NCBI GenBank assembly: GCA_964579575.1
Contig: CAZOGL010000047.1
Coordinates: 1 to 11,941 of the forward strand
Direction: 5' to 3'
Length of the DNA: 11,941 bases
DNA from: CAVEFW01 sp964579575
GTDB lineage: Bacteria; Actinomycetota; Coriobacteriia; Coriobacteriales; Eggerthellaceae
Shown here: positions 6,114-11,941 of the stretch, piece after piece
How the letters are laid out: each line of letters begins with the position of its first letter
Position numbering within the stretch: position 1 is the stretch's first letter
Translations under genes and position numbers: made by a program
The notes under the pieces: generated by a model
Database searches by the model: none
Told to the model about the DNA's origin: nothing
What the model saw: only the letters and a program-made list of their open reading frames with translations

Positions 6114-8969
6114 ATGACGCGAGACAATCGATGGCTATGCCTGCTCGGCACAACGGGCAAGAAACTGATGAGCCTTGTCCTGGCTGTATTGATCTTGGCT
6201 TCGATGCTGTGTCCCATACCGGCGCAAGCCGTTGATTCCGACGTAAATCAGGCTGCAGATTCCGACGTAAAGCAGGTGCGAGTCGGCTGGTACCAAAGCG
6301 ACATGTTCCAGGAAGGCACGTCTGAGTCGGAGCCCAAGAGCGGGTACTGCTACGACTATCTCCAAAAGGTCGCAGACTATACGTCTTGGGAATACGAGTA
6401 CGTGTATGGAAGCTGGGCGGAGCTTTATGAAAAGCTCGAAAACGGCGAGATCGACTTTTTGGGCGGCGTGTCCATCACCGACGAGCGCAAGGGGCTCATG
6501 CTCTTTCCCGACTCCTCGATGGGCACCGAGGAGTACTGCCTGTGCAGGAAGACATCCGACAACTCGATGTCGTCATCTGATTTGACCACCCTGAACGGCA
6601 AGAAGGTCGGCCTCATCTATAACAATCTGATGTCTTACTACACCGAGCAGTGGATCGAGGAGCAGGGGCTGGACGTCACGCCGGTCTACTTCAACAGCTT
6701 CGAAGAGAGAGATGCGGCGCTAGACAATGGCGAGATCGACCTCAAGACCACGACCATGGATGACGCCCTTGCGGCAGACCAGATCAGGGAAGTGGCCAAG
6801 GTCGGCGAAGAGCCCTATTACGTGGCGATAAACGCCTCGAGACCTGACCTGCTGCAAGAGTTCAACAACGCTCTGTCGACCATGATGTCCATCGACCCCT
6901 ATGTGCTGCAGAGCCTGAAATACAAAAACTACGGAACCGCGCTTTCGGGCAAGGAGCTTACCGATTCAGAGAAGCAGTGGCTCAAAGATCACGGCACACT
7001 CGTGGTGGGATACCTGGACGACTACCTGCCCTATTCGGACAAGGATGACCAGGGCAATGTCCAGGGGTTGGTGACGGATGCCCTGCCCCGTGCCTTCGAG
7101 GCGTTGGGCTTGAGCGACCCTCCGCAACTGCAGTATGTCGCCTTTTCCAGCTACGAAGAGATGGTCGAAGCTCTCAACGGAGAGCAGATCGACGTTGCCT
7201 TTCCGGTAGCGGATGACCTTTGGCTGCTTGAAAATGTCGGGATACACGCCAGCTCGCGCGTGGTATCCGACACTGGGTCGTTGTTCTATAAAGCAGCCAA
7301 CCAGAAGGCGGACATCCAAAGAATCGCCGTAAACAAGAACAACTCGCTGCAGATCGGCTATTCGAAGAGCGTCTACCCAGATGCGGAGCTTGTCTACTAC
7401 TCCAGCATCGACGAGTGCCTCAAATCCGTCTTGAACGATGAGACCGACGGCACGATTATGGACACCATGAGGGTGCAGTATGTCACGGCCAACGAGGAAT
7501 ATAACGGGCTGACCTATGTGCAATTGAGTGAAAGCACGGGCAAGTGCTTTGGCGTAAAGCGCGGAAACAACGACCTGTTACTAACCCTCAACCGCGCCAT
7601 CAAGGTTTTGGGAACCTCCTACGGCGTCGACTATTCGTACCGCTACATCGCCAGCTTCTATTCATACGGATTAGAGGATTTCATCAAAGCGCATTTGATG
7701 GAAGTGTTCATCGGCGCGGGCATTTGCGTTGCGCTGATCATCGCGCTGCTGGTACACAATGTGCACAAGAAGGAGAAAGAGGTCCTGGAGAAGGAACAGC
7801 TCAGAAAACGGGCCGAGTCGGCCGACCGCGCCAAATCCGTGTTCCTCTTCAACATGTCCCATGATATCCGCACGCCCATGAACGCGATACTTGGGTTTAC
7901 CACCTTAATGGAGAAGGAGCTTGACCAGCCCGATCGGCTGAAGACCCATCTGGGCAAGATCAAGATCTCGGGGCAGTACTTGCTGAACCTGATCAACAAC
8001 GTGCTGGAAGTGGCCAGAATCGACAGCGGTGAAGAGACCCTCGACGAGAACATCACGGACTTGTCGGACGAGAAGACTCTCGTGCTGTTCGAGAACGACA
8101 TCCAGAAAAAGCGGCTGTCGTTTAGCAGCAATTTGGATGTCGCGCACAGATATGTTTATGCCGACGGCCACAAGCTGCAGGAAATACTTTCGAACCTCTT
8201 GTCCAACGCCGTGAAGTACACCCCGGAGGGCGGCAAGGTTTCCATAAGCTTGCGCGAAGAGCTATGCAATAGGCCCGGATACGCCACCTATGTGTACGAG
8301 GTGTCGGACACGGGTATTGGCATGGAGAAGGATTTTCAGAAGCAAATCTTTGAATCCTTTAGCAGGGAGCGAAACACGACGGAGGGTAAGGTCGCAGGCA
8401 CGGGTCTTGGAATGTTCATCGTCAAGAAATTGGTGGACCTCATGGGCGGAAGCGTGGAGGTGGAGAGCGCTCCGGGATGTGGGAGCACCTTTACGGTGAC
8501 TCTACAGCTGCGCTTTGCCGATAGCGCGGCGAACGTGCCGCAGGAAGTTGCTGGCAAAGAGAACGCTTCGTTGGATTTGTCGGGTCTGAGGATTTTGCTG
8601 GCAGAAGACAACGACTTGAATGCCGAGATCGCCATCGCGATTTTGGAAGACGCGGGAGCGAAGGTGGATCGTGCGGAGGACGGCATCGTCTGCGTCGACA
8701 TGCTCACGAGCGCACCGAGTCGAACCTACGACCTGATTCTCATGGATGTCCAGATGCCGAACCTCAACGGACACGATGCTACTCGTCGCATTCGCAACCT
8801 TAGCGATCCGCAAAAAGCCAATATCCCAGTGATTGCGATAACCGCCAACGCCTTCGAGGAAGATAGGCGGGCCGCTCTCGAAGCCGGGATGAACGGCCAT
8901 ATAGCCAAGCCGTTCAGCATCGACGAGATTGTCAAGACCATCGATAGGGTGCTTCCCGAGACACAGTAG
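6114..8969 (+). CDS. Hybrid sensor histidine kinase with two SBP-like sensor domains and a receiver
   Basis: 951 residues. A signal peptide (helix about 19-33, likely cut after AQA, residue 39) leads to two periplasmic-binding-protein-like (SBP_bac_3) sensor domains at about 55-280 (starts VRVGWYQ) and 295-515 (starts LVVGYLDDYLP). One membrane helix follows at about 528-551, with a charged coil to about 570. The HisKA H-box is MSHDIRTPMNAILGF with His583. The ATPase domain shows the N-box (Asn698), DTGIGM (Asp732) and GTGLGM (762). The receiver at about 820-948 has the acidic pair AEDND and the phospho-acceptor Asp878 in LMDVQMPNLNG. This is the BvgS/EvgS-like arrangement, but no PAS or Hpt domain is seen. 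The start at 6114 has only a weak GGGA upstream. It likely senses a small extracellular ligand (inference). No DNA-binding regulator is adjacent, so the output is unknown. Confidence 0.92.
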   Translation: MTRDNRWLCLLGTTGKKLMSLVLAVLILASMLCPIPAQAVDSDVNQAADSDVKQVRVGWYQSDMFQEGTSESEPKSGYCYDYLQKVADYTSWEYEYVYGSWAELYEKLENGEIDFLGGVSITDERKGLMLFPDSSMGTEEYCLCRKTSDNSMSSSDLTTLNGKKVGLIYNNLMSYYTEQWIEEQGLDVTPVYFNSFEERDAALDNGEIDLKTTTMDDALAADQIREVAKVGEEPYYVAINASRPDLLQEFNNALSTMMSIDPYVLQSLKYKNYGTALSGKELTDSEKQWLKDHGTLVVGYLDDYLPYSDKDDQGNVQGLVTDALPRAFEALGLSDPPQLQYVAFSSYEEMVEALNGEQIDVAFPVADDLWLLENVGIHASSRVVSDTGSLFYKAANQKADIQRIAVNKNNSLQIGYSKSVYPDAELVYYSSIDECLKSVLNDETDGTIMDTMRVQYVTANEEYNGLTYVQLSESTGKCFGVKRGNNDLLLTLNRAIKVLGTSYGVDYSYRYIASFYSYGLEDFIKAHLMEVFIGAGICVALIIALLVHNVHKKEKEVLEKEQLRKRAESADRAKSVFLFNMSHDIRTPMNAILGFTTLMEKELDQPDRLKTHLGKIKISGQYLLNLINNVLEVARIDSGEETLDENITDLSDEKTLVLFENDIQKKRLSFSSNLDVAHRYVYADGHKLQEILSNLLSNAVKYTPEGGKVSISLREELCNRPGYATYVYEVSDTGIGMEKDFQKQIFESFSRERNTTEGKVAGTGLGMFIVKKLVDLMGGSVEVESAPGCGSTFTVTLQLRFADSAANVPQEVAGKENASLDLSGLRILLAEDNDLNAEIAIAILEDAGAKVDRAEDGIVCVDMLTSAPSRTYDLILMDVQMPNLNGHDATRRIRNLSDPQKANIPVIAITANAFEEDRRAALEAGMNGHIAKPFSIDEIVKTIDRVLPETQ

Positions 8970-9405
8970 GCTCCGCGACCTTGCCCCCGTCCCTTGTTGT
9001 TGAATCATTGGGACACTGTGAGGTAACGAGGCGTGCGGCATTCTCGATGTCTGCATTGGTGCTGCTGGTTGCGTCGCTCGTCTCGCCATCTGCATAGACT
9101 TCCTTGGCCAAATTGAAGGTCGCCCACGCCTTGGGCCAGCCGGCGTAGAAGGCCACATGGGTTACGGCAGCTGCGAATTCCTCGCGGGTCACGCCGTGCG
9201 CCTTGGCGTTCTGGATGTGATATGCAAGCGAGCTATCGGTAATACCCTGCGCCATAAGGGTCATGACGGTAAGAAGGCAGCGGGTCTTGAGGTCGATGCC
9301 GCCGTTGTTCCAATTCTCACCGAAGAGCACGTCGTCGTTGAAATGCGCGAACTCAGGTGCGAAGCTGCCAAGTTCGTCTCGACCTGCAGTCTGTTTGATG
9401 GTCAT
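8932..9405 (-). CDS. Carboxymuconolactone decarboxylase-family protein with extended tail
   Basis: 157 residues from the ATG at 9405, with GGAG six bases upstream; a TTG four codons earlier is less likely. Residues 1-106 match the carboxymuconolactone decarboxylase family: a LKTRCLLTVMTLMAQG helix, YHIQNAKAHGVTREEF, then VTHVAFYAGWPKAW. The AhpD-type CxxC pair is missing (only Cys43), so a peroxidase role like AhpD is not supported; a gamma-carboxymuconolactone decarboxylase-like or unknown oxidoreductase-linked role is possible. Residues about 107-157 are a low-complexity tail outside the family. Part of that tail is read from a repeat also found at 9480-9512, and the last 38 bases overlap the 3' end of the hybrid kinase. 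The tail may therefore be a read-through extension. Confidence 0.88.
   Translation of the reverse strand: MTIKQTAGRDELGSFAPEFAHFNDDVLFGENWNNGGIDLKTRCLLTVMTLMAQGITDSSLAYHIQNAKAHGVTREEFAAAVTHVAFYAGWPKAWATFNLAKEVYADGETSDATSSTNADIENAARLVTSQCPNDSTTRDGGKVAEPTVSREAPYRWS
8989..9014. repeat. GTCCC/GGGAC inverted repeat, REP-like
   Basis: GTCCC at 8989-8993 and GGGAC at 9010-9014 can pair across a 16-base loop, just after the hybrid kinase stop (8969). The element lies inside the tail of the minus-strand gene. The AGGGACGGGGG on the minus strand here resembles common intergenic palindromic elements (recalled). It could serve as a shared transcript end for the two converging genes, but lacks a T tract. 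Confidence 0.35.
9007..9039 (+). repeat. Diverged 33-base direct repeat, copy 1
   Basis: Matches 9480-9512 at 27 of 33 positions: ATTGGG, then GAGGT, then CGTGCGGC are conserved in order and spacing. This copy lies inside the tail of the minus-strand decarboxylase-family gene, where it encodes AARLVTSQCPN. Confidence 0.7.
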
Positions 9406-9567
9406 GTCGTTCTCCAATTCCTGAGGTTTGCTGTCTTCTTTGTTATGGATTGGGATAATATCTCTTTTTCGTCGTTATAATTGGGCCATTGCGAGGTCAC
9501 AAGACGTGCGGCCAACAGCCAATACCGAAGAGGCTCATGTCGCACACTTTTGCGAGAGGGTGGCACT
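9406..9567. promoter_or_regulatory. Divergent intergenic region with two -10-like boxes
   Basis: This 162-base gap separates the minus-strand decarboxylase-family gene from the plus-strand MFS-like gene. An exact TATAAT on the plus strand lies at 9476-9481, 86 bases before the MFS-like ATG. A TATTAT on the minus strand lies at 9455-9460, about 50 bases before the other ATG. Neither has a good -35 match. The two boxes are close enough for shared or competing control. The ribosome site of the MFS-like gene is GAGAGGG at 9554-9560. Confidence 0.4.
9480..9512 (+). repeat. Diverged 33-base direct repeat, copy 2
   Basis: Second copy of the element at 9007-9039, beginning at the end of the TATAAT box and lying in the leader region of the MFS-like gene. 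Read on the minus strand it gives AARLVTSQWPN, close to the translation of copy 1. The two copies bracket nearly all of the decarboxylase-family gene. Confidence 0.7.
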
Positions 9568-11766
9568 ATGTTCGACAAAAAGGAATTTCTGAAACAAGCG
9601 AAGACAATAGCGCTTATTGCTCTTTTTGTGTTCCTGTTGGCCACCATAAACTTGCTAGCCAAGACAAATGACCAAGTCACCTCTGCGGCATCGATGGAAA
9701 TGGCGGGCTACGTCGGCTTATACGACGCCCGATATGACGAGGCGGACGATGCTTGGGATGTCGAGCTTAAGCAAATTGCCGCTGAACTCGAAGCTGACTC
9801 CGCGGCCCATTTCCAAAGGCAGTTCTTCATTCTTGACAAAAGCGACGGGCAGATTATTTCGAACGCCGATGCGGGCGAAGCGGTGTGCAACGAGTTAAAC
9901 GCCCGGGTAAACGAAAAGATGATCATCATCGATGGGCAAAGCTGCAAGGTAATAGACTTTGACCACTATAAACTGCTGGTGAAAGTGAACACACTGGCCG
10001 AATACAACCAGTTCGTAGACAGCATCATGGGCTATGTACCCATCGCGCTGGTAACGCTGCTGATCGCGCTTGCGCTTGTCGCGGTAGCCCAAAAACTGGC
10101 AGGTGATCGCAGGATGTTGCGCACGGGATGTACCATCGTCATCACCTTGCTGGTCGTTGGCGCCTTCGCCCTTGAGGCTATGCAGGCAGAGCTAAGCCAG
10201 CTCGACTCCATCGCCGCCGCTGAGCAAACCACTGTACAGCTTGACCTTGAGTACCTATGCAACGACAGCTTGGTGGCCCAGCAAATGACCAGAGAAACCA
10301 TCGAAGAGATAGGCAATTCCCTAGCCAAAGCCAGCACAACGTTGAAGGACGTAACATATGTCGGACCCGAATCTCATTTGGGCGGCACTTCGCAGGAAAA
10401 TCTCCCATTCACACGCGAAGACATTCAGATTACGCAGGACGAAGATAAGGTCAAGAACGAACGGGCGGGTTTCTACATCCAAGCCGCGCTGCTTATGCTT
10501 TTGGCCTTCGTCTTGGCCAACGAAGCGCGCAAACGCGATAAGGCCACATCTCAAGCCGAGGCCACAGGCGCCGCAAGCCTCACCGTCGACGACCGCCGCT
10601 TCCGCACTATCGCGCTCATGGTGGGCATAGCTACGTCAAGCTTCGGCATTATCAACGTGTTGCGCCTGCGCCAAGTCGTGATGATGAATTGGACTGGCGA
10701 TGTAAGCGCCATCATTGGCACCATCTTCACCGCCACATTGCTGGCAACTATTTTCGGGTCACTTGCGTCGACAACCATTTTGAAGCGTTGCGGCAGCGTG
10801 AAATCGTATGCCGTAACGGTGTGTGGCTTGGGCGTTGTGGGCTCGATGGTATGTGGCATCTCCAACAACGTCGTGGTTTTCATACTGGGTTTGCTGATAT
10901 ACAACGTCGCGCACACCACCACGCGCATGTGCGGCGATTTCTACACCACCACCATTAGCGACAAAGGCCGCAAAGATCGCTGCTACATCGAGCTTGACAG
11001 CGGCAAAGCCGTTGGTGAAGTGGTGGGTACCATCGCAGGCGGCATCGTAAGCGTCGTGGTGAGCTACGCATTCGTGCAAGTGGCCGTCGGCGTGATTTTC
11101 CTATTCACGGCAGTGTACGTGCTGCGTTTGAAGGGCGAAGGCTTCGGTGCGCACAGCTTAACCGTTGACAAGGGCGGTATCAAGGAAAGTTTGAAGAGCT
11201 TCGTCGTGGCAGCGAAACATCCGAGCGTTTTGCTGTACATGGTGTGTATTGCCATGATGGGTTCCGTTGCCTTTATGCTGGTGCAATACAAGCTGCCTCT
11301 CGACATCGCGGCACTGGGATTTTCGGCGGTAGTGCTCTCATTCGTCAAAACGATGCAAGATGTCGTCGACATTTTCTCGCGTCCGCTGTTCAACGTAGTG
11401 AACAAGCGCCTTGGTCCTATGTTGCACGCCGCCATGTTTGTCGTGCTGAACGGCGTGGTTATTATGGTCTATATGTTTGCTGGTGAATCGCTAGTGGTCA
11501 TCGGCGTGGCGATTGCGCTTCTAGGTTTGCTTGACGGCGCAGGAAGCTATGCGGTCGTCCAGGCGTTCCGCGAACTTCCCGACCTTGAAGAAATGCCCGA
11601 ATCTGACAGACTCGTCGCGCTGAAGCTGTCGCAGAAAGCCGGCGACACAGTTTCGCCTCCGCTGCTCTCCCTGTTTCAAAGCGGTCCTGTGGTTCCCGCC
11701 ATGCTTATCGCGTTGCCGCTGCTTTATCTTCTGCGCACTAAGCGAGCTCGGGGTCGCCGCGCTTAA
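9568..11766 (+). CDS. MFS-like membrane protein with N-terminal outside sensor-like region
   Basis: 732 residues from ATG 9568, with GAGAGGG seven bases upstream; the frame extends back to a TTG at 9481 but that part reads through a repeat and is not coding. Helix 1 is at about 13-31, an outside segment spans about 32-152 (ending FFILDKSDGQIISNADAGEA and a beta-rich stretch), helices follow at about 153-175 and 187-203, a second polar segment spans about 205-300, and another helix is at about 301-317. From about 345 to 722 there are some ten hydrophobic segments, with a central charged loop near 520-550, which looks like a Major Facilitator Superfamily fold. The first outside segment resembles extracellular sensor regions of signalling proteins. 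It may be a transporter with a built-in sensor or a signal-responsive exporter (inference). No substrate can be named. It lies 108 bases before an rmlA-like start. Confidence 0.85.
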   Translation: MFDKKEFLKQAKTIALIALFVFLLATINLLAKTNDQVTSAASMEMAGYVGLYDARYDEADDAWDVELKQIAAELEADSAAHFQRQFFILDKSDGQIISNADAGEAVCNELNARVNEKMIIIDGQSCKVIDFDHYKLLVKVNTLAEYNQFVDSIMGYVPIALVTLLIALALVAVAQKLAGDRRMLRTGCTIVITLLVVGAFALEAMQAELSQLDSIAAAEQTTVQLDLEYLCNDSLVAQQMTRETIEEIGNSLAKASTTLKDVTYVGPESHLGGTSQENLPFTREDIQITQDEDKVKNERAGFYIQAALLMLLAFVLANEARKRDKATSQAEATGAASLTVDDRRFRTIALMVGIATSSFGIINVLRLRQVVMMNWTGDVSAIIGTIFTATLLATIFGSLASTTILKRCGSVKSYAVTVCGLGVVGSMVCGISNNVVVFILGLLIYNVAHTTTRMCGDFYTTTISDKGRKDRCYIELDSGKAVGEVVGTIAGGIVSVVVSYAFVQVAVGVIFLFTAVYVLRLKGEGFGAHSLTVDKGGIKESLKSFVVAAKHPSVLLYMVCIAMMGSVAFMLVQYKLPLDIAALGFSAVVLSFVKTMQDVVDIFSRPLFNVVNKRLGPMLHAAMFVVLNGVVIMVYMFAGESLVVIGVAIALLGLLDGAGSYAVVQAFRELPDLEEMPESDRLVALKLSQKAGDTVSPPLLSLFQSGPVVPAMLIALPLLYLLRTKRARGRRA

Positions 11767-11782
11767 CGTTGCGGCGGTACCC
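11750..11782 (+). terminator. GC-rich hairpin spanning the MFS-like stop codon
   Basis: GGGGTCGCCGC (11750-11760) can pair with GCGGCGGT-A-CCC (11771-11782) through 11 pairs including two G-T pairs and one bulged A, with a 10-base loop holding the TAA. No T tract follows, so intrinsic termination is doubtful; it may instead slow ribosomes or protect the transcript end. Confidence 0.35.
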
Positions 11783-11835
11783 ATCATGAACAAAGTCATA
11801 GATGGTCAGGGATGCTTTGAGTATCATTGTTGTCG

Positions 11836-11867
11836 TTTTGATTTAGATTTTTATTGGTAAATCGAAA
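11836..11867. repeat. AT-rich inverted repeat just before the rmlA-like start
   Basis: TTTTGATTTA (11836-11845) and TAAATCGAAA (11858-11867) are inverted copies with one mismatch (a G-T pair in RNA) and a 12-base loop, ending seven bases before the ATG. It could be an operator, or an RNA stem that hides the weak ribosome site. Confidence 0.4.
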
Positions 11868-11874
11868 GCCTTCA

Positions 11875-11937
11875 ATGAAAGGCATCATTCTCGCCGGCGG
11901 GTCCGGAACCAGGCTCTATCCGCTCGCGTTACATTGA
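11875..11937 (+). pseudogene. rmlA: 5' fragment of glucose-1-phosphate thymidylyltransferase, stopped at codon 21
   Basis: The frame reads MKGIILAGGSGTRLYPL, the nearly invariant N-terminus of RmlA/RfbA-type nucleotidyltransferases with the GGxGTRL nucleotide-binding loop. The enzyme makes dTDP-glucose from dTTP and glucose-1-phosphate, the first step to dTDP-rhamnose for cell-wall polysaccharides. After the Leu the expected T-x-x-x-S-K-Q-L run is absent and TGA ends the frame at 11935-11937. Full-length enzymes have about 290 residues. No other frame in the last 20 bases restores the family sequence. The window stops four bases later, so a true truncation, a rearrangement and an assembly-edge error cannot be told apart. 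Confidence 0.6.
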
Positions 11938-11941
11938 CCGG

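Noticed and set aside
6966..7523. 185-residue minus-strand frame inside the hybrid kinase
   Set aside because: Shadow of the second sensor domain with no start context or motif.
8502..9158. 218-residue minus-strand open frame across the kinase 3' end
   Set aside because: Overlaps the receiver domain and the decarboxylase-family gene in another frame; no domain or ribosome site.
9481..9567. 29-residue N-terminal extension of the MFS-like protein from TTG 9481
   Set aside because: It translates the 33-base repeat and leader; ATG 9568 has a good ribosome site and leads straight into a membrane helix.
9402..9680. 92-residue minus-strand frame over the divergent promoter region
   Set aside because: Runs through repeat copy 2 and the start of the MFS-like gene; no domain and no support beyond being open.

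Overview
The window looks like chromosome of a member of the Coriobacteriia, most likely an Eggerthellaceae-type actinobacterium. This is inferred from gene style recalled from that group: a hybrid histidine kinase with two solute-binding-protein-like sensor modules, a surface protein with cysteine-rich H-W/ATC repeats, an HTH protein paired with a membrane-anchored Ser/Thr kinase, and a duplicated-topology MFS-like protein. No rRNA, tRNA or CRISPR array was found, so the taxonomic call cannot be confirmed from the sequence alone.

Layout: (1) 2-2824, + strand: the 3' part of a very large secreted surface protein, open to the left edge. It has DUF285/BspA-like repeats in three long modules, then cysteine-rich repeats, then a C-terminal dockerin-I-like domain. 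(2) 2970-3764: a small membrane protein with three N-terminal helices, a Ser/Thr-rich linker and an outside DUF4352-like domain. (3) 3888-5525: a tightly spaced pair, a small XRE-like HTH protein followed by a Ser/Thr protein kinase with three C-terminal membrane helices. (4) 5526-6113: 588 bases without a convincing gene, holding two T tracts just after the kinase and, near its right end, a 32-base repeat array abutting a TATAAT box. (5) 6114-8969: a hybrid sensor kinase (signal peptide, two SBP-like sensor domains, one helix, HisKA, HATPase, receiver). (6) 8932-9405, - strand: a carboxymuconolactone decarboxylase-family protein whose 3' end overlaps the kinase 3' end. (7) 9568-11766, + strand: a 732-residue MFS-like membrane protein with an N-terminal half carrying two outside segments. 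(8) 11875-11937: the first 20 codons of an RmlA-type nucleotidyltransferase, interrupted by a stop at the right edge.

How it fits together: this is mostly an envelope and signalling region. A surface protein, a sensory membrane protein and two independent phospho-signalling modules (Ser/Thr kinase plus HTH; histidine kinase hybrid) lie on the same strand as separate units. No DNA-binding response regulator is present, so the hybrid kinase is an orphan here. The most unusual non-coding signals are the helically phased 32-base repeat array before the hybrid kinase, the 33-base diverged direct repeat that brackets the decarboxylase-family gene and supplies part of its C-terminal tail, and the broken rmlA start at the window edge.

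Confidence is high for the gene boundaries and domain classes of the main open reading frames. It is moderate to low for promoters, hairpins and functional links, all of which were read by eye.
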